From: JAWKHR01 sp041394725
Lineage (GTDB): Bacteria; Acidobacteriota; Vicinamibacteria; Vicinamibacterales; SCN-69-37
Reading direction: 5' to 3'
DNA: 64,000 bases
Assembly: GCA_041394725.1 (NCBI GenBank)
Contig: JAWKHR010000015.1
Coordinates: 71,370 to 135,369 of the forward strand
Shown here: positions 26,567 through 34,248 of the stretch, in pieces
Position numbering within the stretch: position 1 is the stretch's first letter
Layout: every line of letters begins with the position of its first letter
Notes under the pieces: generated by a model
The model's database searches: none
Seen by the model: only the letters and a program-made list of their open reading frames with translations
Told to the model about the DNA's origin: nothing
Position numbers and translations under genes: made by a program

Positions 26567-27526
26567 ATGCGGTGCGTGGACTGGCGCGCCCTGCGCGGGG
26601 ACGACGTGGCGCCGCTCCTGGCGAGTGAGATGCTGGCCTACCGCGACGCGCTCGGCTGGGACGTGTCGCGGGCGTGGTCGGTGATCGAGCCGGCGCGCGC
26701 CGAGGGGCGCCTGCCGGGGTTCGTCGCGGTCGGCACCGACGGAGAGCCGCGCGGCTGGACCTGCTTCGTGCCGCACCGTGACACGATCCAGGTGGCGACG
26801 CTCGTCGCCTCCGGCGAGCCGGCGACGGCGCGCCTGGTCCGCGGCATCCTCCGGGCCACCGAGGCGGCGCGCGCCGACCTCTGCACGTTGTTCGTGCGCG
26901 ATGCGGCGCCGGGGCTGCCGGAGATCCTGCGGCGGGCCGGGTTCGACGTCGCGCGGTACCGGTATCTGTCGGCGTCGGTGCGCGGCGCCGGGCCGGACGC
27001 CGCCGGTGCCCGCGCCTGGACCCTCGCCGACTTCCCGGCGACGGCGGACCTGCTCCGGCGCGCCTACGCCGGATCCACCGACGTGCGCGCGTTCGCCCCG
27101 AACGGCACCCGCGAGGAATGGCGCGAGTACCTGGCGTCGCTCGTGGCGGGGCCGGGGTGCGGCCAGTTCCAGCCCGCGGTCAGCCGCGTGGCGGCCGCCT
27201 CGGACGGCGCCGCGGCCCTCGCCGGCGCGGTCCTGACGACCGAGCTCAGCGACCGCACGGCGCACCTCGCGCAGGTCGTCGTGGATCCGGCCGCGCGGGG
27301 CCGCGGCCTGGCGCGCGCGCTCATCGACGGGGCGCGGCGCGCGGCGGCCGGCCGCGGCGCGCGTGACGTCACGCTGCTCGTGGCCGAGAGCAACCGGCCG
27401 GCGGCGCAGCTCTACGCCTCGCTCGGGTTTCGCGATCGCGGGGTGTTCGTGGCAGGGATGCGGCGTCAGCCGCGACGGTCGACGAGCGTCGCGTTGGCGA
27501 CGGGCGGCGTCAGCACCCGGCGGTAG
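26567..27526 (+). CDS. GNAT-family acetyltransferase, tandem-domain type
   Basis: A 319-residue protein. The C-terminal half (about 150-310) carries a clear GNAT core: V-V-V-D-P-A-A-R-G-R-G-L-A-R-A-L-I-D, the acetyl-CoA loop (R-G-x-G-x-A), and N-R-P-A-A-Q-L-Y-A-S-L-G-F. The N-terminal half looks like a second, weaker GNAT fold. The substrate is unknown. It is one base after csrA and so probably a late flagellar gene; a sugar-nucleotide or flagellin substrate is possible because the nearby nonulosonate cluster lacks an acetyltransferase. Its last 61 bases overlap the end of the opposite-strand gene at 27466. Confidence 0.85.
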   Translation: MRCVDWRALRGDDVAPLLASEMLAYRDALGWDVSRAWSVIEPARAEGRLPGFVAVGTDGEPRGWTCFVPHRDTIQVATLVASGEPATARLVRGILRATEAARADLCTLFVRDAAPGLPEILRRAGFDVARYRYLSASVRGAGPDAAGARAWTLADFPATADLLRRAYAGSTDVRAFAPNGTREEWREYLASLVAGPGCGQFQPAVSRVAAASDGAAALAGAVLTTELSDRTAHLAQVVVDPAARGRGLARALIDGARRAAAGRGARDVTLLVAESNRPAAQLYASLGFRDRGVFVAGMRRQPRRSTSVALATGGVSTRR

Positions 27527-27939
27527 GCGGCCAGCGTCGCCTCGCCGCGTTCCAGGCTCGCGAGCGCGCTGCGGCGCGCCATTTCGGCGTCGGCCAGGGC
27601 CGACATCGACGCCTGGTCGGTGGCCAGGATCGTGTTCACCAGCCGGCCCGCCTCGCGGTGGAGCGCCGCGACGTCCTCGAAGCCCTCGATCCGCGAGACG
27701 ACGGCCCGGTGCTCGCCGAGCGTCTGCCGGACCGCCCGCAGGCCCTCCTCGATCATCACCAGGCTCCGCATGATCTCGTCGCGCCGACCGGCGACCGTGC
27801 CGAAGGCCTCGTAGTCGCCCGTGCGCGTCACGTCGTGCTGGGTCCGCGCGACCGTCTGCAGCTGGTGGAGCAGCTGCAGCTCCGCCTCGATGCCGGCGCG
27901 GTAGTCGTCGACGAGCCTGGCGAGGTCGTCGGGCGTCAC
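27466..27939 (-). CDS. FliT/FlgN-like helical chaperone of the filament operon
   Basis: A 157-residue, almost fully helical protein (L-V-D-D-Y-R-A-G-I-E-A-E-L-Q-L-L-H-Q-L-Q-T-V, R-R-D-E-I-M-R-S-L-V-M-I-E-E-G-L) encoded right after fliS with a four-base overlap. Size, helix content and position match FliT, the FliD chaperone, though no motif settles FliT versus FlgN-family. The GTG at 27939 was chosen because it overlaps the fliS stop; an upstream in-frame codon would lie inside fliS. The 3' end overlaps the GNAT gene antisense. Confidence 0.7.
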   Translation of the reverse strand: MTPDDLARLVDDYRAGIEAELQLLHQLQTVARTQHDVTRTGDYEAFGTVAGRRDEIMRSLVMIEEGLRAVRQTLGEHRAVVSRIEGFEDVAALHREAGRLVNTILATDQASMSALADAEMARRSALASLERGEATLAAYRRVLTPPVANATLVDRRG

Positions 27940-28343
27940 GGATGGGTTCCGGCCGGCTGGCGGGCGATCGTCGACCACGCGTCGCGCAGCGTCTCGAGCA
28001 CGCTCAGCACCTCTTCCAGCGGGCGGGCGTCCTGCGACATCGTCACGTCGAGCAGGCGTGCCGTGATCCAGTCGTAGAGCCGGTCGAGCTCCTGCGCGAC
28101 GGTGCCGCCGCGCTCCATGTCGAGCGTGCTCTGCAGCTCCGTCACGATGCCCATCACGCGGGATATCGCGTCGCGCCGCGCCGGGATGTCGCGCCGTGCC
28201 AGCGCCTCGCGCGCCGCCTGGCCGGACCGCAGGGCCTGGTCGTAGAGCAGCACCACGAGCTCGATCGGGGAGCTGGCCTGCACCTGGGTGCGGAGGTACT
28301 GTTGCGCGGCGCGGGTGGGTGGCGTCATGGAGGCGATGGACAT
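27936..28343 (-). CDS. fliS: Flagellin chaperone FliS
   Basis: FliS keeps flagellin unfolded until export. The 135-residue protein has the family N-terminus (Q-Q-Y-L-R-T-Q-V-Q-A-S-S-P-I-E-L-V-V-L-L-Y-D-Q-A-L) and the later R-L-Y-D-W-I-T-A-R-L-L-D segment. The first ATG at 28343 is used; a second at 28328 is possible, and neither has a strong ribosome site. It lies between fliD and the FliT-like gene on the reverse strand. Confidence 0.95.
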   Translation of the reverse strand: MSIASMTPPTRAAQQYLRTQVQASSPIELVVLLYDQALRSGQAAREALARRDIPARRDAISRVMGIVTELQSTLDMERGGTVAQELDRLYDWITARLLDVTMSQDARPLEEVLSVLETLRDAWSTIARQPAGTHP

Positions 28344-28364
28344 GGCGTGAACCGTGGCGAAAGG

Positions 28365-29732
28365 CTAGAGCGAGCCGAGACTGGCCCCGAAGCTGCCCAG
28401 CGACGAGGACTGGTTGCGCAGCTGCGACATGATCTGGTCGGCCTGGATGAATTCCCGCAGCAGGCCCTCGCGCTGGACCGCGAGGCGCTGCTGCATGCTC
28501 AGGATCTGCGAGTCGAGCCCGCTGGCCTGCTGGGTCAGCCGGTCGGTCGCGCTCGGGATGAACCCTGAGGCCTGGGTGTACTCCTTGAGCTGCGTCGCGA
28601 CGCGGCCGAACACCCCGTCGTCGCCGGTGAACAGCGCCCGGACCGCGTCCGGGTCCGTCGCCACCGCTTCGTTGAACACCGCGTCGTTGATCTGGAGCGT
28701 GCCCGCCGTGGTGAACTCGATGCCCACCTCGGACAGGCGCGTGAACGTCGTGCCCGCCGCCGACTCGCCGAGCAACTCGGTCCGCAGGCTGCTGCGGAGC
28801 TGTCGGACCAGCGGGTCCCGGCCGATGGCGCCGGACGTCCCGGCGACCGACGCGTTGCGCTGGTCGGTGGTGAACTTGACCAGGTCGTTGTAGGCCGAGA
28901 CGAACTTCTGAGCCTTGGTCTTGATCGCCGTGCTGTCGGACGCGACGTCCACCCCGATCGTCGTCGCGGTGTCCTTGCGGAGCGCCGTGAGCGTCACGCC
29001 CGGGATGACGTCGGCGAACGTGTTCGAGCTGCCGGTGACCGCGATGTTGTTCACGAGCAGCGAGGCGTCGCTCGCGCTCACCGCGTTGTCCGCGGCCGAG
29101 TCGCCCGACGTGCCGTCGCCGTCCGTGTCCGTGAAGGTGATCCCCAGGCCGCCCGTCAGGGCGTTGGTGATCGTGAAGGCGTAGTCGGCCCCGGTCTGGC
29201 TGCTCGTGAGCACCAGCCGGTAGGTGTCGGTCGCCGTCCGGATGACCGACGCCGACACGCCGATGCCGTCCGTGTCGTTGATCGCGTCGGCGAGGCCCTG
29301 GAGCGTCACGTCGCCCGTCAGGGTCACGTCCACGCCGCCGATCGTCAGCGTGCCGGCGCTCGCCACCACCGTGCTGTTCGCGTCCGGCGACGAGGAGGCC
29401 GAGGCGGTGACCTGGGCCCGGGCCAGCTCGTTGACGACCACGTCGTAGTGGCCCGCCACCGCGCCGCCGCCGACCGAGACGCCGAGCGCCGTCGCGTCGG
29501 TGGTCGAGCCCGCGAAGCTGTTGAAGGAATCCTCGTCGCCGAGGGCGCCCGCGGCGCTCTGGAGCGACGAAATCTGGGACGAGAACGTGCGGAACGTCGT
29601 GACCTGAGACTGCAGGTCGCGCTGCCGGGTCTGCAGCGCGGTCAGCGGCTGGCTGGCCTGCTGCATGATCGCGTCCAACACGACGTTGAAGTCGATGTTG
29701 TTGAAGCCGCTGAACGTGATCGGTGAGCTCAC
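28365..29732 (-). CDS. fliD: Filament cap protein FliD (HAP2)
   Basis: FliD caps the filament and folds incoming flagellin. The 455-residue protein has the FliD N-terminal domain (F-S-G-F-N-N-I-D-F, then Q-P-L-T-A-L-Q-T-R-Q-R-D-L-Q) and C-terminal domain (K-F-V-S-A-Y-N-D-L-V-K-F, L-R-S-S-L-R-T-E-L, L-S-E-V-G-I-E-F-T-T-A-G-T-L). The GTG start has an AGGGAGA site. It lies 106 bases after the flagellin stop, beyond a strong hairpin. Confidence 0.96.
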   Translation of the reverse strand: MSSPITFSGFNNIDFNVVLDAIMQQASQPLTALQTRQRDLQSQVTTFRTFSSQISSLQSAAGALGDEDSFNSFAGSTTDATALGVSVGGGAVAGHYDVVVNELARAQVTASASSSPDANSTVVASAGTLTIGGVDVTLTGDVTLQGLADAINDTDGIGVSASVIRTATDTYRLVLTSSQTGADYAFTITNALTGGLGITFTDTDGDGTSGDSAADNAVSASDASLLVNNIAVTGSSNTFADVIPGVTLTALRKDTATTIGVDVASDSTAIKTKAQKFVSAYNDLVKFTTDQRNASVAGTSGAIGRDPLVRQLRSSLRTELLGESAAGTTFTRLSEVGIEFTTAGTLQINDAVFNEAVATDPDAVRALFTGDDGVFGRVATQLKEYTQASGFIPSATDRLTQQASGLDSQILSMQQRLAVQREGLLREFIQADQIMSQLRNQSSSLGSFGASLGSL

Positions 29733-29798
29733 CCGGGTCTCCCTGGCGTTGCCTGGTCCGGCGGGCGGGGCGCGCGGCCCGGCGCCGGCGTGACGAAC

Positions 29799-29831
29799 CC
29801 GGACGGACGGGCTCGACGCCCGTCCGTCCGG
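29799..29831 (-). terminator. Hairpin after the flagellin gene
   Basis: A perfect 14-base-pair GC stem (arms at 29799-29812 and 29818-29831) with a five-base loop lies eight bases past the fliC stop. No T-run follows on the reverse strand, so it is not a textbook intrinsic terminator. It may protect the 3' end of an abundant fliC mRNA or partly block read-through into fliD. Confidence 0.65.
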
Positions 29832-29838
29832 TCTGGAA

Positions 29839-30639
29839 CTACCGCAGCAGCGAGAGCACCGCGCCGCTCTGCTGGTTGGCCTGCGCGAGCACCGCGATGC
29901 CGCTCTGCGTCAGGATGCTGTACCGCGTCAGGTTCGCCGACTCCTCCGCGATGTTCGCGTCGCGGATCCGGCTCTCGGCGGCCTTGTTGCTCGTGATCTG
30001 GGACTGCGCCAGCGTGATCGCGAACGTCAGGCGGTTCTGGATGGTGCCGACCGTCGCCTGGGCCTGGCCGAGGGTGTCGACCGCCGCCGAGATCGCCGTC
30101 AGCGCCGTCGCCGCGTTCGAGGCCGACGAGACGTCGAGGCTGGCCACGCCCAGCGTCGTGCCGTCCGCCGCGCCAATCGTCCCGCCGATCGTGCCGTTCG
30201 AGCCGTCCGCGCTCACGAAGATCGAGAAGCCCGAGCTCGACGTCAGGCCCGCCACGTTGGCCTCGCGGTCGATTTCCGCGAGCACGTCCTGGAACTCCGA
30301 GTCCAGGATCGAGCGGTCCACCGACAGGCTCGACGAGGCCGACTGCGTGGCGAGCGTCGCCAGGCGGTCGAGCAGGGTCGAGATGTTGTTCAGCGCGCCG
30401 TCCTTGATCTGGAGCGTCGAGAGGCCGTCGTTCGCGTTGCGAACGCCCTGCGACAGGATCGCCACGTCGGACCGGTACCCGTTGGCGAGGACCAGGCCCG
30501 CCGCGTCGTCACCCGAGCGGTTGATGCGGAAGCCGCTCGACAGGCGCTCGAGGGTCTTCTGCAGGCCGATGTTGGTCGTCGCCAGGTTGGCCTGGGCGTT
30601 GACCGCCGAAATGTTGGAAACTACTGAAAACGAAGCCAT
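29839..30639 (-). CDS. fliC: Flagellin FliC
   Basis: The filament subunit. The 266-residue protein has a typical D0/D1 N-terminus (N-x-S-A-V-N-A-Q-A-N-L, L-E-R-L-S-S-G-F-R-I-N-R-S-G-D-D-A-A-G) and C-terminus (R-I-R-D-A-N-I-A-E-E-S-A-N-L-T, L-A-Q-A-N-Q-Q-S-G-A-V-L-S-L-L-R). The variable outer domain is very short and rich in Ser, Thr, Gly and Ala, so there are many possible O-glycan sites. ATG 30639 was chosen for its AGGGAGGA site eight bases upstream. A sigma-28 promoter lies at 30722-30748, and the leader has CsrA-like sites. Confidence 0.96.
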   Translation of the reverse strand: MASFSVVSNISAVNAQANLATTNIGLQKTLERLSSGFRINRSGDDAAGLVLANGYRSDVAILSQGVRNANDGLSTLQIKDGALNNISTLLDRLATLATQSASSSLSVDRSILDSEFQDVLAEIDREANVAGLTSSSGFSIFVSADGSNGTIGGTIGAADGTTLGVASLDVSSASNAATALTAISAAVDTLGQAQATVGTIQNRLTFAITLAQSQITSNKAAESRIRDANIAEESANLTRYSILTQSGIAVLAQANQQSGAVLSLLR

Positions 30640-30647
30640 CTCTGTTG

Positions 30648-30683
30648 TCCTCCCTGAAAGTCGAGACCGGCGTCCCTGCCGGT
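30648..30683 (-). promoter_or_regulatory. Probable double CsrA-binding site in the flagellin leader
   Basis: On the fliC mRNA strand, a six-base-pair stem (ACCGGC/GCCGGT, 30683-30678 with 30671-30666) presents AGGGAC in its loop (30677-30672). About 20 bases further on, the Shine-Dalgarno AGGGAGGA (30655-30648) has two more GGA motifs. CsrA binds GGA in hairpin loops and dimers bridge two sites, one over the ribosome site, as known for Bacillus hag. fliW and csrA are in the same locus. Binding here is inferred. Confidence 0.68.
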
Positions 30684-30721
30684 CGTGTGGACGGCCCCCC
30701 CGGCCGCCCGTCACGAGGTGG

Positions 30722-30748
30722 TAATCGGAACCCTCCCCGGTTTCTTTA
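30722..30748 (-). promoter_or_regulatory. Sigma-28 promoter of the flagellin gene
   Basis: Read on the reverse strand, TAAAGAAA (30748-30741), an 11-base spacer and TCCGATTA (30729-30722) match the FliA consensus TAAAGTTT-N11-GCCGATAA closely. The predicted start lies near 30715, giving a leader of about 75 bases before the fliC ATG. Confidence 0.9.
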
Positions 30749-30762
30749 ACGACTCACGGGAG

Positions 30763-30778
30763 TTGGCAGCGTTTTCGC
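30763..30778 (+). promoter_or_regulatory. Possible sigma-54 promoter before the 195-residue unknown gene
   Basis: TTGGC, seven bases, TCGC (GG and GC ten bases apart) differs from the sigma-54 pattern TTGGC-N7-TTGC by one base. The predicted start near 30790 is just before the GGAAGGAG ribosome site of the gene at 30807. It would be divergent from the fliC promoter. One mismatch in a GC-rich genome makes chance a real possibility. Confidence 0.4.
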
Positions 30779-30806
30779 CTTTCTCTGGTCCCGGAAGGAG
30801 CCCACG

Positions 30807-31394
30807 ATGGCCGCCACCGAGACCGGGCACGCTGCCGAACACGCCGGATCCACTGCGAAAATCCGGCCAATTCCCGAGGCCCAGCGCCGCGAGGCCGAAC
30901 GGCCCGATCCGCGCGGCGACCGGGTGGCCACGCTCCCGACTGTCGGTCGGCCGACACCCGTGCCGGTTCCGGGCGTCGATGGACCGACGCTGGTCGCCGA
31001 GGCGGCGGTCACGGCGCTCCAGAGCCTCGAGGCCATTGCCCGGCACACCCATGAGGTGGCCGACGCCTTCCGCTGGAATCACGTCACGCTCGGACAGGGT
31101 GGCCTCTCGGCGCTCGTCCAGAGCACCCAGACCCTGCTCCGCCTCGCGGTGACGGCGGCCGAGGTGACCGGCACGCCCTTCGAGCGCTTCTGCCGCGTGG
31201 GCGACGAGCGCGCCGACCTGCTGACCCGGGCCGCCGTGGACGAGGTCATCGCCGCGCAGATGGCCCGTGACTGGTCGGCGCTCGCTGGCGCGCTCGACGG
31301 CGCGTTCGTCCCGGCCATGGAGGCCTGGCGGGACGTCTTCGGCCAGCTGGTGCCGCCGGCGGGGGAGCCGGGCCCCGGGGGCAGCGCCGCATGA
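30807..31394 (+). CDS. Unknown 195-residue protein heading the nonulosonate sugar cluster
   Basis: I do not recognise this family. The N-terminal ~55 residues are charged and probably disordered; the rest (about 60-180) is predicted mostly helical with no signal peptide or membrane segment (L-V-A-E-A-A-V-T-A-L-Q-S-L-E-A-I-A-R, T-L-L-R-L-A-V-T-A-A-E-V-T-G). The amphipathic helices loosely resemble phasin- or chaperone-like bundles. It has a good ribosome site (GGAAGGAG, 30793-30800), is divergent from fliC, and overlaps the aminotransferase by four bases, so it is likely part of flagellin modification. A role in presenting flagellin to glycosylation enzymes is only a guess. Confidence 0.75.
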   Translation: MAATETGHAAEHAGSTAKIRPIPEAQRREAERPDPRGDRVATLPTVGRPTPVPVPGVDGPTLVAEAAVTALQSLEAIARHTHEVADAFRWNHVTLGQGGLSALVQSTQTLLRLAVTAAEVTGTPFERFCRVGDERADLLTRAAVDEVIAAQMARDWSALAGALDGAFVPAMEAWRDVFGQLVPPAGEPGPGGSAA

Positions 31395-32560
31395 TCACGA
31401 CCGCGACCACGGCCGTGCCGTTCTCCCCGCCGGACATCGGCGCGGATGAGATCGCCGAGGTCATCGCGACCCTCGAGTCGGGCTGGCTCTCGACGGGGCC
31501 GCGCGTCCGCCGGTTCGAGGCGGCGTTTGCCGCCTACGTCGGCGCGCCGCACGCGGTCGCGCTCAACTCCTGCACGGCCGGCCTGCACCTGGCGCTGCTC
31601 GCGGCCGGCGTCGGTCCCGGTGACCAGGTCGTCACCTCGCCGCTGACGTTCTGCGCCACCGCCAACGTCATCCTGCACACCGGCGCGACGCCGGTCTTCG
31701 CCGACGTCGATCCGGAGACCGGCAACCTCGACCCGGACGCCGCCGCGGCCGCCGTGACGCCCTGGACCCGGGCGCTGATGCCGGTCCACTACGCCGGTCG
31801 TCCGGCCGACGTCCCTGGCCTGACGGCCGTGGCGCGCGCGCACCGGCTCGTGACCGTCGAGGACGCGGCGCACTGCCTGGAAGGCGTGGCGGGCGGCCGG
31901 AAGATCGGCACCACCGCCGACTTCACCGCCTTCAGTTTCTACGCCACCAAGAACCTGACGACGGGCGAGGGCGGGATGCTGACGACCGCGTCAGCCGAGG
32001 CCGCCGAGCGCGTGCGGGTGGCGTCGAACCACGGGATCAGCCGCAACGCCTGGACGCGCGACCAGGCGGCGGGCGCCCCGCGGTACGACGTGGTCGCCGC
32101 CGGCTTCAAGTACAACATGACGGATCTGCAGGCGGCCATCGGCCTGCACCAGCTCGCTGCGGTCGACCGCCACGCCGAGCGCCGCCGCGCGATCTGCGCG
32201 CGCTACGACGAGGCCTTCGACGGTCTGCCGTTCGCCCCGTGGGCGCCCCTGCCGGACGGGGCGGTGCACGCGCGGCACCTGTACGTCGTGCGCGTCCGCG
32301 AAGGCGTGCCGGGCCATGCGGGCCTGCCGCGCGAGACCCTGGCCGCGGCGCTCGCCGCGCGCGGCATCGCCACGAGCGTCCACTTTCCCGCGCTCCACCT
32401 GACGCGCTTCTACGCCGACCGGTTCGGCTTCACCCGCGGGCGGTTTCCGCACGCCGAGCGCCTCGCCGACGAGGTGCTCTCGCTGCCGCTCTCGCCCGCC
32501 CTCACCGACGCGCACGTCGATCAGGTGATCGACGCGGTGCGCGACCTCTACGGCGCCTGA
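31391..32560 (+). CDS. DegT/DnrJ-type sugar aminotransferase (PseC/LegC/SpsC-like)
   Basis: A 389-residue PLP enzyme of the family that aminates keto-sugars on nucleotides during pseudaminic, legionaminic and similar sugar synthesis. Hallmarks are G-W-L-S-T-G-P-R-V-R-R-F-E, N-S-C-T-A-G-L-H-L-A-L, V-E-D-A-A-H, and the PLP lysine K187 in F-Y-A-T-K-N-L-T-T-G-E-G-G. It overlaps the preceding gene and is one base before the PseG-like gene. Exact substrate is not determinable; no dehydratase (PseB/LegB) is nearby. Confidence 0.93.
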   Translation: MITTATTAVPFSPPDIGADEIAEVIATLESGWLSTGPRVRRFEAAFAAYVGAPHAVALNSCTAGLHLALLAAGVGPGDQVVTSPLTFCATANVILHTGATPVFADVDPETGNLDPDAAAAAVTPWTRALMPVHYAGRPADVPGLTAVARAHRLVTVEDAAHCLEGVAGGRKIGTTADFTAFSFYATKNLTTGEGGMLTTASAEAAERVRVASNHGISRNAWTRDQAAGAPRYDVVAAGFKYNMTDLQAAIGLHQLAAVDRHAERRRAICARYDEAFDGLPFAPWAPLPDGAVHARHLYVVRVREGVPGHAGLPRETLAAALAARGIATSVHFPALHLTRFYADRFGFTRGRFPHAERLADEVLSLPLSPALTDAHVDQVIDAVRDLYGA

Positions 32561-32561
32561 C

Positions 32562-33560
32562 ATGCCTGCCGCTCCCGCGCCGCTCGTGCTGTTTCACGTC
32601 GCCGCCGGCCCGCGGCTGGGGTTCGGTCACCTCGTGCGGTGCGGGGTGCTGGCCCGGGCGCTCGGCGGCCGCGCGCGGCTCTCCCTCCACGGCACGGCGG
32701 CGACGCGCCGCGTCGCGCGGCGGCGCGGCTGGATCCTCGCCGACCGGGGTGTCCGCGCGCTGGCCCCGGAGATCGACCTGCTCGTCGTCGACGACCCGTC
32801 CGCGCTGCGCGCCCTGACGTGGGTTCGCCGCGCGCACCGGCGGGGGCTGCGGGTGGCGACCTTTCACGACATGGGCATCGGCCGCGTCGCGAGCGACCTG
32901 ACGATCGACGGCAGCCTCGCGCCCGCGCGCGACGGGCGGCGCGCCGACCTCCAGGGCCCGCGCTACGCGGTCCTCGGCTCGAGGCCCGGTGCCGCGCGGC
33001 GTCGCTCCTCGGACCGCCGGCCGCTCGACGTGGTCGTGGCGCTCGGGGGCGGCGCGCACGTGCGTCGCCTGGGCGCGCGCCTTGCGCGCGCCATCCGACA
33101 GTCGGATCCGCGCGCGCGCGTCGCGATCGCCGCCGGCCTCACCGGCCTCACCCCGCCGGTCCTTCCGGCGGGTTGCCGCTGGCTGCCCTCGTCGGCGGAC
33201 CTCGCGACCGCCCTTGGCGCCGCGACGGTCGCGGTGGCGGCGGGTGGACTCACGCTGCAGGAAGCCTGCGCGCTGGGGACGCCGGTCGTCGCGACGGCCG
33301 TGGTGCCCGCCCAGCGCCCGGCGATCCGTGCGTGGGCGGCGGCCGGCGCCGTGCTCGACGCGGGCCGCGCGACCCGCCCGCAGGACGTGACGCGCGTGGC
33401 CGCGCTGGTGGCGGCGCTCCTCGCCGATCCGCGCCGGCGTGTGGCGCTGGGCCGTCGGGCGCGCCGCCTCATCGATGCCGATGGCGCCACCCGCGTCGCG
33501 CGAGCCCTGCGGGCGCTCGTGGCCGGGACGCAGGGCCGGGAGGTGCGGCGTGCTGCCTGA
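32562..33560 (+). CDS. PseG/SpsG-like UDP-sugar hydrolase or glycosyltransferase-fold protein
   Basis: A 332-residue GT-B-fold protein. The N-terminal G-F-G-H-L-V-R-C-G-V-L-A-R-A-L matches the PseG/SpsG pattern G-x-G-H-x-x-R. In PseG this forms the site that removes UDP from the trideoxy-diacetamido sugar. The C-terminal half has A-A-G-G-L-T-L-Q-E-A-C-A-L-G-T-P, a UDP-binding-type motif. The protein is unusually Arg-rich. Its neighbours (aminotransferase, NeuB, SpsF-like) support a nonulosonate pathway. The GTG of the HAD gene lies inside its end. Confidence 0.85.
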   Translation: MPAAPAPLVLFHVAAGPRLGFGHLVRCGVLARALGGRARLSLHGTAATRRVARRRGWILADRGVRALAPEIDLLVVDDPSALRALTWVRRAHRRGLRVATFHDMGIGRVASDLTIDGSLAPARDGRRADLQGPRYAVLGSRPGAARRRSSDRRPLDVVVALGGGAHVRRLGARLARAIRQSDPRARVAIAAGLTGLTPPVLPAGCRWLPSSADLATALGAATVAVAAGGLTLQEACALGTPVVATAVVPAQRPAIRAWAAAGAVLDAGRATRPQDVTRVAALVAALLADPRRRVALGRRARRLIDADGATRVARALRALVAGTQGREVRRAA

Positions 33561-34248
33561 CCTCCGCGCCGTGGTCTTCGATCTCGACGACACGCTCTAT
33601 CCCTACCGCTGGTTCGTCCGCAGCGGCTTCGCCGAGGTCGCGCGCGATCTCCAGTGGTGCCGCGGCCTGGACGCGGACCTGGTGCTGCGCCGTCTCGTGC
33701 GGACCTCGCGGGGGCACGGGCGGGGCCGCGAGATCCAGGCGATGCTGCAGGCGTTCGGGCTGCCCGAGACCGACCTGCCGCGCCTCGTCCGCGTGCTGCG
33801 CCATCACGAACCGACGATGCACCTGCCGCGCACCGGGCGGCGGCTGCTCGCGCGGCTGCGCGGCGCCGGCTGGCGCCTGGGCGTGCTGACCAACGGCGAC
33901 CCGGCCATCCAGGCACGCAAGGTGCGCGCGCTCGGCATCGAGCGCTACGTGGACGGCGTCGTGTACGCCGCGTCGTGCGGCGACGGAACGGGCAAGCCGG
34001 ACCCGGCGGCCTTCGAGGCCATCGCGCGGCGGCTCGAGGTGCCCGCGCCGCAGACCGTCTTCGTCGGCGATGACGAAGCCGCCGACGTCCGCGGGGCGAC
34101 GGCGGCCGGGATGGTCGCCATCTACTGCGCCGTCTGGCGCCCGGGCGCGCCCGCCGCGTCCGGCGTCGCCACCGCGCGCCAGTACCGTCAGATTCCGGGC
34201 CTCGCCCGGGTCCTGCTGGAGGAGGCAGCGACACACCATGCCGCGTGA
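33550..34248 (+). CDS. HAD-family hydrolase (probable sugar phosphatase)
   Basis: A 232-residue HAD hydrolase with all four motifs: V-V-F-D-L-D-D-T-L-Y (nucleophile Asp and its partner), L-T-N-G, G-x-G-K-P-D-P, and F-V-G-D-D-E-A-A-D-V-R-G-A. The C1-type cap lies between motifs I and II. Such enzymes remove phosphate after NeuB-type condensation when the product is a 9-phosphate, so a role in this sugar cluster is likely but unproved. The GTG start overlaps the previous gene by 11 bases; neuB starts inside its end. Confidence 0.85.
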   Translation: MLPDLRAVVFDLDDTLYPYRWFVRSGFAEVARDLQWCRGLDADLVLRRLVRTSRGHGRGREIQAMLQAFGLPETDLPRLVRVLRHHEPTMHLPRTGRRLLARLRGAGWRLGVLTNGDPAIQARKVRALGIERYVDGVVYAASCGDGTGKPDPAAFEAIARRLEVPAPQTVFVGDDEAADVRGATAAGMVAIYCAVWRPGAPAASGVATARQYRQIPGLARVLLEEAATHHAA

